DNA of 64,000 nucleotides from Histomonas meleagridis (lineage: Eukaryota; Parabasalia; Tritrichomonadida; Dientamoebidae): assembly GCA_020186115.1 (NCBI GenBank), contig WSYJ01000138.1:868001-932000 (forward strand). The letters run 5' to 3'. Every line of letters starts with the position of its first letter. Positions within the stretch are counted from its first letter, which is position 1. The notes under the pieces are model-generated. The model searched no databases. It was not told the origin of the DNA and was given only the letters and a program-made list of their open reading frames with translations. A program made the translations under genes and the position numbers. Below, piece after piece: positions 29,505 through 39,783 of the stretch.

Positions 29505-31757
29505 TTAATTTTTATCTTTAAAAAATACATCAATACCATCAATTACATGATTCCAATCCGAAACCACAGAAAAACTTCTTAAAATCCAACTTGGTAATTC
29601 CTTTGCATATTTCTCATATCTTTCATCAAACAAAACCACAGCTGCGAAGTCGTTTATATTTCTAAACGATCTCCCAATTGACTGGTTTACAGCCCTCATG
29701 CACATGTTATCGTAAAACTGTTTTCCATCACATTTCGACTTACCGTTTTTCTTCAAATCATCAAAGAATAACATTCTTTGTCTTAAAACCACATCACTAG
29801 TATCAGCAAAAGGCATTCCCACAATCATTACACACCTACAATAATTATCAGCAAAATTAATTCCTTCACTTAATTTCCCATTAATCACAGCAAACAAAAT
29901 TGCACCCGAAGAATTATTTATATGTGATTTATACGTTTTCATTATAGTATTCAAATCTTTAGTATCTTTAGATTCACATAACAAAAATTTGTTTTTTTGA
30001 ATCTCATCAAAATAAAACTCATTTTTCATAAAGTTATAAACAGTTGTCATATACTCAAACGATGTAAAAAATATTATCATTCCATTCGGAACATGTAAAG
30101 ATAAGTCTAATACAGCCTGTGAAATAGATACTAACATATCACGATTATATCTTGTTTCATGTGTGAATCGAAGTTGTTGATTTGATGGCCCTCTCTTGAT
30201 ACACATTGCTAAACAATTTTCTTTGGGTATAACATGGCCATTTGTGTGAGTTAAAATTTTTTCATCTGATGAAGTAAGTTGAACGATCATATCTTCAAAG
30301 GGTCGTAAGGTACCGCCAACTAAAACGACGCTTTTGGCTTTGCTAGAAACTTCCGTAAAGACATTAGATGGGTTTAAAAGCATATAAGTTAATTTTGTAT
30401 TAACTGAATCAACTAAAACGCATCCTTGATCATCAAGATTCCCCATGGATGAAATGAAATCAAGATAATTACGAACAGATTGCGATTTTTTAGAGATTTC
30501 TTCGGTACTTAATTTTTTGTTTTCATGTGATAATTTATAAACAAGTTGTGTTTCTTTAGCCCACTCAATAATGGAAAACATGTTTCCAACATCAATATTA
30601 TATTCAATTTGAAAATCATTCATTTTTAATACTTTTGGTGGTTCTTTTTGTTCAAATACTTTTTGGAGACTAAGAGTTGCTTTTATAAGAATTGATGAGT
30701 AGTTGGTAGCTAACTTTCGTTGTTCTTCTTCTTCCTTCTCTTCGAATTGGCTTTTTCCTTCTTGACCACTTTTTCTTGGTCTTCGGGAAGAAACACTTTT
30801 CCTGAAGTTTAATAGACTTGTATATGCTGTTTGGATGTCAGACTGAGTGAGAGTGATAGTGTAGAGTGAGTTAAGGGAGTCTATTAGATTATGCGCTTCA
30901 TCAATAATAATGCAAGAATTACGAATGGAAAGTTTAAGCGCACTTCTGGTTTCAGGACTAAATAAGGTTTGGTACGGAAAGAGAATAACTTGGGATTTTT
31001 TGACTGATTTGCGAGATGAAAAATATGGACAACATTGATGAGAAGATCCATATTTGTACAGATCTTCAATATCAAGAGGTTCCTCGGATATATGTTCTGA
31101 AAAATTTATAATAGATTCCTTATTATAAAATGGACATTTGGGACTACAAACATCATTAAGTTCATTTGCAGAAAGTTGAGAGTATTCAGGGTGTACACAT
31201 AAAAGCTTTCTTGAAGCCAAAGAAACGACTTTTGGAAAGCTTTTGAGATAATCTTTATAAAATTTAATTTTATTCGTACAATCTTCTATTTCTTTTTGAA
31301 TAAAAGGTTTGTCTCTTAAGCCAACAGATTTGAAGTTTTTTTGTAATTGAGCTCTTTTTTGATCATTTTGGATCATTAAATTCTTTGCACATTCTTTAAG
31401 TTTTTTAAGTTCAGAAACAAGTTCTTTTATTTGGCTATGTGTTCTAGTTGCGACCATTAACCGAATTGGTATTTGTGATTCTGCTTCGGAATCAGATTCT
31501 GAACTTAAAAAATTATATGTAAGCATTGAATTTTTCTTTTTAATATATGCAATAGAAGCACACAAAACGCTCATTGATTTTCCTGTTCCTGTTGGCGATT
31601 CAAAAAACCCAATCGAATTTGAATCAAAACATTGCAATAAATCATTCATAAAATCTATTTGTATTGTATATGGCTGATTTTTTATTGAAAATTCTTCAAT
31701 TGCATCTTTCAAGAATGGATGCTCTTGTCGTGAAAGTAATAAAGAATCAGCTTCCAT
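29505..31757 (-). CDS. DDX11/CHL1-type iron-sulphur DNA helicase
   Basis: A 750-residue superfamily 2 helicase of the XPD/FANCJ/DDX11 group, acting in sister-chromatid cohesion and replication. Motifs: Walker A SPTGTGKS (residues 54-61); an Fe-S region with cysteines in LLCVHPEY, NDVCSPKCPF and HQCCPYF (about residues 185-250); DEAH box IIIDEAHNLIDSL; and in the C-terminal half GMIIFFTSFEYM, GKLSEGINFADNYCR and motif VI SIGRSFRNINDFAAVVLFDE followed by LPSWI. The wording of the last motif (GRSFR, then a DERY-like element) is closest to DDX11/Chl1 rather than XPD or RTEL1. The length is somewhat short of animal DDX11 (about 900). The ATG at 31757 is clean. The reading frame is complete. Confidence 0.85.
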   Translation of the reverse strand: MEADSLLLSRQEHPFLKDAIEEFSIKNQPYTIQIDFMNDLLQCFDSNSIGFFESPTGTGKSMSVLCASIAYIKKKNSMLTYNFLSSESDSEAESQIPIRLMVATRTHSQIKELVSELKKLKECAKNLMIQNDQKRAQLQKNFKSVGLRDKPFIQKEIEDCTNKIKFYKDYLKSFPKVVSLASRKLLCVHPEYSQLSANELNDVCSPKCPFYNKESIINFSEHISEEPLDIEDLYKYGSSHQCCPYFSSRKSVKKSQVILFPYQTLFSPETRSALKLSIRNSCIIIDEAHNLIDSLNSLYTITLTQSDIQTAYTSLLNFRKSVSSRRPRKSGQEGKSQFEEKEEEEQRKLATNYSSILIKATLSLQKVFEQKEPPKVLKMNDFQIEYNIDVGNMFSIIEWAKETQLVYKLSHENKKLSTEEISKKSQSVRNYLDFISSMGNLDDQGCVLVDSVNTKLTYMLLNPSNVFTEVSSKAKSVVLVGGTLRPFEDMIVQLTSSDEKILTHTNGHVIPKENCLAMCIKRGPSNQQLRFTHETRYNRDMLVSISQAVLDLSLHVPNGMIIFFTSFEYMTTVYNFMKNEFYFDEIQKNKFLLCESKDTKDLNTIMKTYKSHINNSSGAILFAVINGKLSEGINFADNYCRCVMIVGMPFADTSDVVLRQRMLFFDDLKKNGKSKCDGKQFYDNMCMRAVNQSIGRSFRNINDFAAVVLFDERYEKYAKELPSWILRSFSVVSDWNHVIDGIDVFFKDKN

Positions 31758-32045
31758 TTATTTTAAACGTCCACCAAACCAAAAATGAACTTCTGCAAAA
31801 TGTTTTTATAAAGAATGAAATCCAAAGACTTTTTACTGTATCAAGAAATAATTTATTATGACAACAACATCCAAGCTGAAACCAAATATGAAGAAAATTT
31901 TAATCTCCATATTGTTAATTTTAATCTTAAAAAAAAACAGAAATTTTTCTCATTAATCCTTTATTTGATTGGTGTAATTCCGCTTCTTGTCTGCTTTCTG
32001 GCTCAAATAAGATCCAAGGTATGAATCCTCATTATGAAAGATTTT
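31758..32045. other. Spacer between two minus-strand genes
   Basis: About 290 bases, AT-rich, with only shadow frames. Confidence 0.5.
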
Positions 32046-32612
32046 TTATAAAATATTGCATTTACACTTTGGAGATGGATCTGGGCCACCATTATTTATG
32101 ACGATATTGCTCATCTTTAAGTACTCATTAACTGCTGTAGTCATTATTTCTTGAACACCAACACCTGTTTTAGCAGATGTTTCTAAAAATTGTGCTCCTA
32201 GAGTCGTTGCAAGTGCTTTTCCATCTTCGTAAGAAACTTGGCGTTCATTTTCTAAATCGATTTTATTTGCACATAAGACGCAAGGGAATTTATTGGTGTC
32301 TTTGTATCGCTGAATATCAGAGTGTATCTTAGAAATATTATCAAAAGATTCTCTTTCGTTAATTGCATATACAAGTATGAAAACATCTCTGTCTCTATAA
32401 ATTTGAGGTTTCAAAGCTTCTTGAGTTTCCATACCAGCTGTATCTAGAATATCAAGTGAATATTGTTGATTGTTGAGAGTAATTGCTTTTTTATAAGTAT
32501 TTGAAATGGTAGGCTCGTATTCAGTCATGAAGGTGTTTTGAACAAATCGTATTGACAAGCAACTCTTGCCTACAGCACCCAATCCAAGAACAACGACCTT
32601 GACGGTGGTCAT
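32046..32612 (-). CDS. Ras-family small GTPase with altered switch II
   Basis: A 188-residue Ras/Rap-like GTPase and membrane signalling switch. P-loop GLGAVGKS (residues 10-17), effector loop YEPTISNTY, DTAGMET switch II, ANKIDL for guanine binding and ETSAK are all present. It ends in CNIL, a CaaX box expected to be geranylgeranylated because of the final Leu. Two catalytic positions are unusual: the residue equivalent to Ras Gly13 is Ala, and the one equivalent to Gln61 is Met. In Ras, changes at these sites lower GTP hydrolysis, so this protein may stay GTP-bound or depend on an unusual GAP; that is inference. A GGCGGTT element lies about 20 bases before the ATG. The gene is same-strand with the helicase. 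Confidence 0.92.
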   Translation of the reverse strand: MTTVKVVVLGLGAVGKSCLSIRFVQNTFMTEYEPTISNTYKKAITLNNQQYSLDILDTAGMETQEALKPQIYRDRDVFILVYAINERESFDNISKIHSDIQRYKDTNKFPCVLCANKIDLENERQVSYEDGKALATTLGAQFLETSAKTGVGVQEIMTTAVNEYLKMSNIVINNGGPDPSPKCKCNIL

Positions 32613-33768
32613 TTTTCAATTTTGTTCAATAACCGCCAAAGTAGTCAAAAATTTGAAATTAAACATTAGAAAACGAAATAATAACCGCTGAAACTGAACG
32701 ATGAATGACTGCTGTTTGTGAGGGTGATGAAACTTTTTCAGGGGGCATTGAAATGTACCTTCTTCTGAAATTATCGACAGTTAATTAAACGGTCTCTAAA
32801 AGTGTTTTTTTCACAACAAATGTTTTTGAGAATAATCAAAAAACGTATATAGCGATATATACTATACTATGGGAATATATTCTAATATAATTTTATCTGT
32901 GAATTAAATGTGATTTGATTCGTTAAAACTTTTTCTTTTGAAGCTTTTTGATTGCTCATGGCTAGTAAAAAAATTTAGTTTAAGCAATCTAACTAAGGTG
33001 ATTACTATATGTACTATAAATAATATTAAAATCAAAGAATTTTATATGGCAGATTTTATTTTCTTTTATAAATCAGAAAATCATTAATTCATATCTCAAT
33101 AACAAAAGTCAATTCAACTTTTGTATACTTCACATACGGTAGAGGGAGTCCACAACGAACTTTTCTTGTTGCACTAATTGAATACCGAAGATTGAATTTG
33201 CCAATGTTCTTGAAATAATAAAACAGCCATAAATAAATAGGTGCATTATAATGAGGCATATGAGCTACATGTAGCATTATCGTAGTAAGAATTATTGAGC
33301 TTCTTCCAACATTTACAAACCAAAATTCTAAATGCTATTGGAGGACGTTAAATATTTGACACTTATCGTGCATGCAAATCAAAGAAAAAGACATTATTTC
33401 CCACATTTTTCTACTTCCTTAACTCTTTCATCCACATATATCATAAGAGTTATGTCGTCTTATGCAATGTTGTCAATAGCTTATATTCATTTTAATTTAA
33501 ATTTTAATAATAATAATAAAAATAAATCAAATTTTCATATATAATATGCATAAAAAAAATTTATAAAGCAGGAAATACCCCCAGGAGAGTCAACTCAATT
33601 CCTAATAGAAAATGAATTTTACATATTATCTTCATTGACACAACATTTCAGATTTTACCTCTATAAAGACGTCTAGAGAACGTTTAAAGACGTTAAACCA
33701 CATCACCTATATAAACCTACCAATTGTGGGGCATCTTTCAAAAAATCCTTTTTATAAACGGTCGATAA
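32613..33768. other. 1.15 kb divergent intergenic region
   Basis: Promoter region shared by the minus-strand Ras gene and the plus-strand MED13-like gene. AAACGGTCG at 33756-33763 lies only five bases before ATG 33769. Frames at 33089 and 33332 are short and unsupported. Confidence 0.55.
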
Positions 33769-36063
33769 ATGGATTCTTGGAACCTAAGTTCACAAAACTT
33801 TAGTGATATCCATATTATACAGATTTCATTAAGTGAACAATTTCCTGGTGAAAAGGTTTCCGAGAATCTTCGAATACTAATTCTTTCACATCAATTATCA
33901 CAATTTGGAATTCCTTCTTTCTATTTAGAATCATCTCCTTCCTATTCACTGAAAAGAATAAATTCCCCTGTTGTTATTTCTTTTGATATATATTCAAAAC
34001 GATCGGAATTCATTCTTCCAAATTGGACAGATTGTCAAGAATGGGATTGGAACGTACTTACATATTTTTCATTTGAAATATCAGATCATTTTTCTCGCGC
34101 ATTAGTTCTTTTCACATATTATCAAAAATTAAATCTTCATCCAATTTATTTTACATCATATCTATTAATTCCACCACAACGTTCCGTCATAGAACCATTT
34201 TTATTTCAGCCAGTTGTTGTCAAAAGAAAAGACAAAATCTACATTCGTACTGTATTACAAGGAGGTCTTGAAATTTCCATTATAAATTCACCCAAATCCA
34301 TAGGAAGTATGGTTTTGATACCACCATTTGAGCATCCATTCAAGGTTGTTGAAATTCTTTCTAAATCATTTGATGTAATATCGGTTGAAAAAAAGAAATA
34401 TTCATTTAAAATTCCGACCAAAATTGCAAATTTAACCAAGCCACCACTTCTACTTGCAAGTTTTTTTTATGTTGAACAAGTTTTTAAACCCATTTCTAAT
34501 CTTGATTTAGTTGAATTTGATCGTTTCACAATCGAAGATATTAATAAATGTTTTACTGATATGAACTTGTCATCTAATAGAACACCTTCTAATCAATACC
34601 CAACAGATTTCCTTGAACCACCCGAACCATCGACAAGTCAAATTTTGTCAGAACAAATAACAGACTTTAACGTTCGCCTGCGCATTGCTCAAGCTCTTGG
34701 CGAGCAAGCACAATTTCCTTCAAAAAGAGCAAGTCTAAAATGCATAGTAACAAATTTCTTATCATATTTCCGTCTTGAAGTGGGTTTTTCTACTGTGATA
34801 CCACCAAGATCTGCATATAGTTTTTTAAATAATTCTCCAATTCAACATGTACAACTCGGGATTCCAAACATATTAGTGAATCATAATGGCTTTTTAGAAG
34901 AAGTTAAAGCAAGTAGTGTAATTGATAATTGGATATCAGAACATTATCTACCAATTTCAGGTCCCAAAGATTGCAAATATGTTGTATTTTCACCTAATAC
35001 AATCCCGCGTACATTATTAATCTCATTTATGAAATCATTTATGCATACATATAATATGTTTGGCTTTGGAAAACTACAACCGTACAGCTCCAACGCATAT
35101 TATTTTGTACCTGAGAACTCGATTGACAGCACAGCGATTGAGTTTTATCAAAATAATCCCTTATCCCAATTTCAACAAATTCCATTTATCACGTTTATAG
35201 TTGGATATCCATTTCATGATTCTGATTTTTTACCACATTCCATTGTCACCAACATTTTTCCACCGTTAGTTTATTCCTGTACGCAATTAGGATTGCAATC
35301 ACTTGCATTCATAGTTTATTCACGAATTCGATTATTTTCGCCAACTCCAATCGGAATGATTAACACCATCCAAAACTATGCTGTTCCGATTATCTTTGGC
35401 TTTCGATATCAGCCACCATTTTTATTACCACGTTATGGCACTAATTCTCGTTCGATTTCATTTCATTTTGCGTTAGACATTAAAACTAACAAATGTGCAA
35501 TCATTGATGACATTGGATCAATATTACATATCTTAAACTTAAATTCGCTTCAATATCTTTCGGCATTAATTGATGATTGTAAGAAATTAGTCGAACAAAA
35601 CGTATCACAAATTACTGTTTCGATTTTATCAGAAGGTTTAACGGAAAACTTTTTAAACGATTTTAAGAATATTATTCCGAACGTTTTGTTGTTCTCTGTT
35701 TTCCCTTCGTCGTGTGTACAAGGAAAATTCGAAAATGATTTCGATTCGGATACAATAATATTCGATGAACTCGAACAATCGTTTTCAAGTGACGAAGTTT
35801 TGGTCGATCCAATTGAAACTTGTTACGTACTTTCGAAGATTCATCCGCCTTATAAAGTATCGTTATATGCTGCAGGCGATCGAAACGACTTGTTGAATTA
35901 CGTGGAATTAATGTCGAAGCTTTCGTGGCTCTCGGTAAAACCTGGAGAAGAAAAAAGAACAATTTCTTACCCGCCGCACATTTGCGCTTTGTTGAGGAAA
36001 AATAGATGCGAGACAATTGTGTTGAGTAGATTCGAGTTTTTGCCTTCAAATGGTCCAATTTGA
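33769..36063 (+). CDS. Mediator subunit 13-like protein
   Basis: A 764-residue protein. The middle (about residues 320-560) resembles the MED13 MID/PIWI-like region: LPISGPKDCKYVVFSPNTIP is the typical MED13 phrase, followed by the LLISFMKSFMHTYNMFGFGK helix. The C-terminus (about residues 530-764) matches the MED13 C-terminal domain, with ALDIKTNKCAIIDDIGSILH. MED13 tethers the Cdk8 kinase module to core Mediator. At 764 residues it is far shorter than animal or yeast forms, as expected for a protist. The N-terminal 250 residues are beta-rich and less clear. Codon use drifts toward TCG and other CG-containing codons in the last 150 codons. The frame is complete from ATG to TGA. Confidence 0.68.
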   Translation: MDSWNLSSQNFSDIHIIQISLSEQFPGEKVSENLRILILSHQLSQFGIPSFYLESSPSYSLKRINSPVVISFDIYSKRSEFILPNWTDCQEWDWNVLTYFSFEISDHFSRALVLFTYYQKLNLHPIYFTSYLLIPPQRSVIEPFLFQPVVVKRKDKIYIRTVLQGGLEISIINSPKSIGSMVLIPPFEHPFKVVEILSKSFDVISVEKKKYSFKIPTKIANLTKPPLLLASFFYVEQVFKPISNLDLVEFDRFTIEDINKCFTDMNLSSNRTPSNQYPTDFLEPPEPSTSQILSEQITDFNVRLRIAQALGEQAQFPSKRASLKCIVTNFLSYFRLEVGFSTVIPPRSAYSFLNNSPIQHVQLGIPNILVNHNGFLEEVKASSVIDNWISEHYLPISGPKDCKYVVFSPNTIPRTLLISFMKSFMHTYNMFGFGKLQPYSSNAYYFVPENSIDSTAIEFYQNNPLSQFQQIPFITFIVGYPFHDSDFLPHSIVTNIFPPLVYSCTQLGLQSLAFIVYSRIRLFSPTPIGMINTIQNYAVPIIFGFRYQPPFLLPRYGTNSRSISFHFALDIKTNKCAIIDDIGSILHILNLNSLQYLSALIDDCKKLVEQNVSQITVSILSEGLTENFLNDFKNIIPNVLLFSVFPSSCVQGKFENDFDSDTIIFDELEQSFSSDEVLVDPIETCYVLSKIHPPYKVSLYAAGDRNDLLNYVELMSKLSWLSVKPGEEKRTISYPPHICALLRKNRCETIVLSRFEFLPSNGPI

Positions 36064-36785
36064 TGTGAAATAATGTTTTGTATTTCGGTGTTTAGATATA
36101 TATTAATTAATAAATATTTATAGGAGTTATGTTGTCGTTTTTTGGCGAAAGAGAAATGTTAATGTGATTCATGTGCCAGAATAATATTCGAATGAATTGA
36201 TGCTGTGTTAAATATATTCCAAAATGGAGAAGTAGTCTTGCAGAATCCCAATGTTCCACAGGGATAAACAGTTGTTCTAATTGTATCTCATAGTTTCCCA
36301 TTAAAATAAAATTAGTATTTTGTATTATAAATTGGTTTTCCAATTATAAAAATGATTAATTTTTTGAGCATTTATGGAACATTAATTTAAAATAAAGTTA
36401 TATAGCCATATTGACAATTTAAATGCATTTTGAAAATTGTATTACCATTTTATGCACATGTGCGTTTTCCATATTATTAGAAATTTGGCATTGAAAGTGT
36501 TTATTTTATGATTTATTATTTAGTTTTTGAAATATATCGTTAACTTCATATACATCGTTCACAATGTGTTTTCACAAGATCATCAAAGTTTTCCACTGAT
36601 TTGTGAAATAAGATATAAAAAGTTATTTAAAATTGGTTAAAAGCAAATATTTGAATATTTTAGAAAAATAAAACAAATCAAGTTATTTGATTAATTATTT
36701 TTTGATGAATAAATAAAAAAAAATATTATAATATAATATGTAAATTAAACGTTTTATTATATAAAAAGATTGTTTTATAAATATG
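36064..36785. other. Convergent intergenic, no gene seen
   Basis: AT-rich with long poly-A/T; the 78-codon frame at 36107-36343 has no support. Confidence 0.55.
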
Positions 36786-38333
36786 TCATTGCTTCATTAT
36801 ATCACTAATGTCTTTCATCAGACCACAAAAGTAGTCCAAGAACATATCGTCCATGGAAAGTTTTAATTTTCTTCCAAATTTCTCAATAATTTTATTTTCC
36901 ATTTTCTCCAAACAAACACAAATTTTCTCCTTCAAGTTTTCCATTTCTTGTCCATTACAAGGAAGCACTTCTTTAAGCACATCTTCGTAATCCTCAAATT
37001 TTAATTCTTTATTAATCAAATTAGAAGTGAGTTTTAAGATGAATTCAGATACAGTCTTGAATAGTACATCATCATCTTTGTTTCGTTTGTTGGCAAAAAT
37101 CATCGTCGAGTATTTCCTACTATTTAATTTTAGCACTTTTTTTGCAGATTTGAAAATTTGCCTTGCTACATATAGGTTTGATGCCCGTTCGGATATATAT
37201 TCCCTGCATTTGACGTTTTCTTCAAGTTTTTCTTGAGTAAATTCTAATGAAATATTACGTATTTCAAAATAATTTTTGGAATTTAACGAGATTTCGGAGG
37301 GATGGATAATAAACAACTCTTCTTTAAAGGGATGAGTTGTGATACGTCGTGGTGATGCTGGTTGCGAACAGAAAAAATCAGAAATCTGCTTTGTAATGTT
37401 ACGATCAACATCAGTAATTACAATTTCACTACTACTAAAGGTTACATCTCCTATTTTCGGTAGAGTAAAAACATTGTCAATATCTACATTGAGGAAACAG
37501 TTATATATGAATTGCTTTTCTTTCTTTTGGATCTCATCGTAAAGCTTAGAAAAAGTGTCATCTCCATTTGGCACTTTTAAACGTATTTCGTCGGTAAATT
37601 TGGGTGAAACTTGCAAAACATTAAAAATGCGTTGAAGAAAACAATTAAAAAAAGCAATAGAAACAAGCATGGGATGTGTTGAGCTTTTCTTGATAATAAG
37701 ATTCTTTGCTGCTAAAATTTGATATTTGGACATATATGGAATACATTGCTCGAAACTGTATTTGAAGATACTAATAAGAGAAGGCATGGAAAGAATCTCA
37801 TTTGATTGGGAAACCTTGTATAAAAATGTATCAATGAATTTTTCTTGGAAAAAAAATGAATATTTAAGAAAATAACCTGTAAGAAGATGTGAATTAGGAT
37901 CGTCAGAAAAAAAGTTAATGAAGTTTAATGCAGCATTAGCATACTCATCAAACGAAAAATTTCCAAAAATTGTTGGAAAGGTTGAATTCAAAAAATAACT
38001 TTGTACAACCTTAACGTCTGGATATACACTTTGAACCACAGAAAGAAGGTCGTTTTTTTTGACAGTGAACTTTTTGTTATCATGAAGTTTCTTCAAATTA
38101 TTTTTGAATTGTGTTAAGTTCCCAAGGCCTTGATTTGAATAGACAAAGGTAGGTTGCTTTGGTAATTCGGTGCTTGTGAAATTAAGTATGAGGAAATCAA
38201 TGAGTCCATTTAATTTACAGCAAATATTGAATGATTTTATTTCATCTGATACTTTACTAAGGTAAAATCCCATAAATTGGCCAGAATCAAAAGAATAAAA
38301 TTGTTTTAATTCTTCAAGATTTGTATTTTCCAT
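36786..38333 (-). CDS. Unknown 515-residue helical protein
   Basis: The frame could extend to 38357, but that position is TTG; the first ATG is at 38333 (MENTNLEELKQFYSFDSGQF). The protein is soluble, mostly helical and unrecognised. A central stretch HLLTGYFLKYSFFFQEKFID followed by a helix array (ILSMPSLISIFKYSFEQCIP) and a C-terminal helical pair (ENLKEKICVCLEKMENKIIE) recalls GAP- or exchange-factor-like folds common in trichomonads, but no catalytic motif is seen. It shares a 66-base divergent promoter with the ARL gene, with AACGGTC at 38366-38372 between them. Confidence 0.6.
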   Translation of the reverse strand: MENTNLEELKQFYSFDSGQFMGFYLSKVSDEIKSFNICCKLNGLIDFLILNFTSTELPKQPTFVYSNQGLGNLTQFKNNLKKLHDNKKFTVKKNDLLSVVQSVYPDVKVVQSYFLNSTFPTIFGNFSFDEYANAALNFINFFSDDPNSHLLTGYFLKYSFFFQEKFIDTFLYKVSQSNEILSMPSLISIFKYSFEQCIPYMSKYQILAAKNLIIKKSSTHPMLVSIAFFNCFLQRIFNVLQVSPKFTDEIRLKVPNGDDTFSKLYDEIQKKEKQFIYNCFLNVDIDNVFTLPKIGDVTFSSSEIVITDVDRNITKQISDFFCSQPASPRRITTHPFKEELFIIHPSEISLNSKNYFEIRNISLEFTQEKLEENVKCREYISERASNLYVARQIFKSAKKVLKLNSRKYSTMIFANKRNKDDDVLFKTVSEFILKLTSNLINKELKFEDYEDVLKEVLPCNGQEMENLKEKICVCLEKMENKIIEKFGRKLKLSMDDMFLDYFCGLMKDISDIMKQ

Positions 38334-38365
38334 TTTTTTTTCTTCTTTTGGTGACAATTTTCATA

Positions 38366-38372
38366 AACGGTC
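38366..38372. promoter_or_regulatory. MYB-element-like AACGGTC in a divergent promoter
   Basis: It lies between ATG 38333 (minus) and ATG 38400 (plus), about 30 bases from each start, so one site may serve both genes. Confidence 0.35.
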
Positions 38373-38399
38373 GTTTTGTGTTCGTTTAAAAATTTTGGA

Positions 38400-39699
38400 A
38401 TGGTATGTTTCTATTTTAATTGATAGGGAGGAATACAAAGCAATACAAACTATAAAATATTGTTTATTTAGATTTTAACAATAGGTTACTCGGCTTAGAT
38501 AATTCTGGAAAAACATCAATTTTGGAATCAATGACTGGGGGTTCTCCACAAACAACTTCACCAACACGTGGATTTAACGTGAAATCAATGGTGTTTAATG
38601 GTGTAGACCTGAATGCTTTTGATATTGGAGGCCAACAATCATTAAGAATTTATTGGGCAAATTATTATCCAAAAACTAATGGTATCGTTTGGGTAATAGA
38701 TAGCACTGATAGACGTCGTATGTTTGAGACTGGTCTTGAGTTAGTTGCTCTTTTAAAAGAACCTAAATTAGAAGGAAAGCCACTTTTAATTCTTGCAAAC
38801 AAGCAAGATTTGGCCACTGCAATGATTGCATCTGAAGTATATTTATGTTCTAACTACAGATTTCAAATGAACTTGAGTTGCATCAAATCAGAAATAGGAA
38901 TTGGCATATCCAAGATTGTTCAGCAATAACTGGCTATGGACTTCAAGAGGGAATGGAATGGATGGTACAAAATTTGGTATCACGCGAAAAATCACAAAAC
39001 TTGAGGAAAGAACTTACAATTGCTAATAACAAACCACCAAAAGAACATGAAAATACTCCATCGAAAAACAAATTATTGTTCAAGTCTAAAGAGCGTGAAA
39101 ACAAGAAACAGAAAGAAACCAAAAAACAAGAAACAAATGAAAAGAAGGCAGGAAAGTTTTCGATGTTCAAAAGAGGAAAGTCTCCAAAGAAACAAAAGAA
39201 AGAAGAAACTAACACAAAAGAAAATGAAATTAAACTTGATCAAGAAGAGTCTTCTTCAAAAGATAACGAACCAGGAAATAACAACGAAAACGAAAAAGAT
39301 GTCAAAAAAGAGAAGAAATCTTTGTTCAAAAGAGGGAAATCACCAAAGAAACAGAAAAAAGAAACAAATGCAGGAAAAGAAGACACTAAAAAAGAAAAAA
39401 CATCATTGTTCAAACGTGGCAAATCCCCAATGAAGCAGAAAAAAGAAGTAGGCGCTGGGAAAGAAGGTAATGAAGATGAAGGCACCAAAAAAGGAAAGAC
39501 ATCATTATTCAAAAGAGGCAAATCTCCAAAGAAACAGAAAAAAGAAGGAGATTCTAGAAAAGAAGAAAATAATGATAAAGAAGCAGAAGAAGAAAATAAA
39601 GACAAAGAAACAGAAGAAGAAAATAAAGACAAGCAAGAAGATAAACACGAAGCAAAAGATGAAAAACAAGAAATCGGAGATCAAAGCGAAAGCAAGTAA
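38400..39699 (+). CDS. ARL2/3-like GTPase with charged repeat tail; three 23-24 nt introns
   Basis: Join of 38400-38402, 38427-38461, 38485-38836 and 38860-39699, giving 409 residues. Splicing restores a textbook Arf-family N-terminus: Met-Gly-Gly (a myristoylation-type start), then KILLLGLDNSGKTSIL with the P-loop. It also restores the G5 side (ELELHQIRNRNWHIQ). Other motifs: GFNVKSMVFNG switch I, DIGGQQSLRIYW switch II, ANKQDL. It is closest to ARL2/ARL3. After about residue 190 comes an unusual Lys/Glu-rich tail to 409 with four copies of LFKRGKSPKKQKKE (about residues 232-365) and one diverged copy, ending in acidic EENKDK-type repeats. Without the introns the gene has no ATG before its P-loop and breaks after ASEV. 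The promoter is shared with the minus-strand gene. Confidence 0.88.
38403..38426 (+). other. Intron 1 of the ARL gene, 24 nt
   Basis: It begins GTATGT directly after the start ATG and ends TTGATAG. Removal joins ATG to GGA GGA and gives a Gly at position 2. Confidence 0.8.
38462..38484 (+). other. Intron 2 of the ARL gene, 23 nt
   Basis: It begins GTTTAT and ends TTTTAACAATAG. Removal joins ATA TT to G TTA CTC, giving KILLLGLDN in frame. Confidence 0.8.
38837..38859 (+). other. Intron 3 of the ARL gene, 23 nt
   Basis: It begins GTATAT and ends CTAACTACAG, close to the trichomonad branch/acceptor ACTAACACACAG. Phase 0: TCT GAA joins ATT TCA, restoring the run into RNRNWHIQ. Confidence 0.88.
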
Positions 39700-39783
39700 A
39701 ATTTTGGGTGCCCTTTTTTGGGGATGCTCCAAAAGATATTTTCCATGTTTCATAAACTACACAACTTTTCAATACTTTATTTA

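Noticed and set aside
33089-33544. Short frames between the Ras and MED13-like genes
   Set aside because: No recognisable domain, unusual codon use and no promoter signals.
36107-36343. 78-codon minus-strand frame
   Set aside because: No motif, no initiator and composition typical of intergenic DNA.
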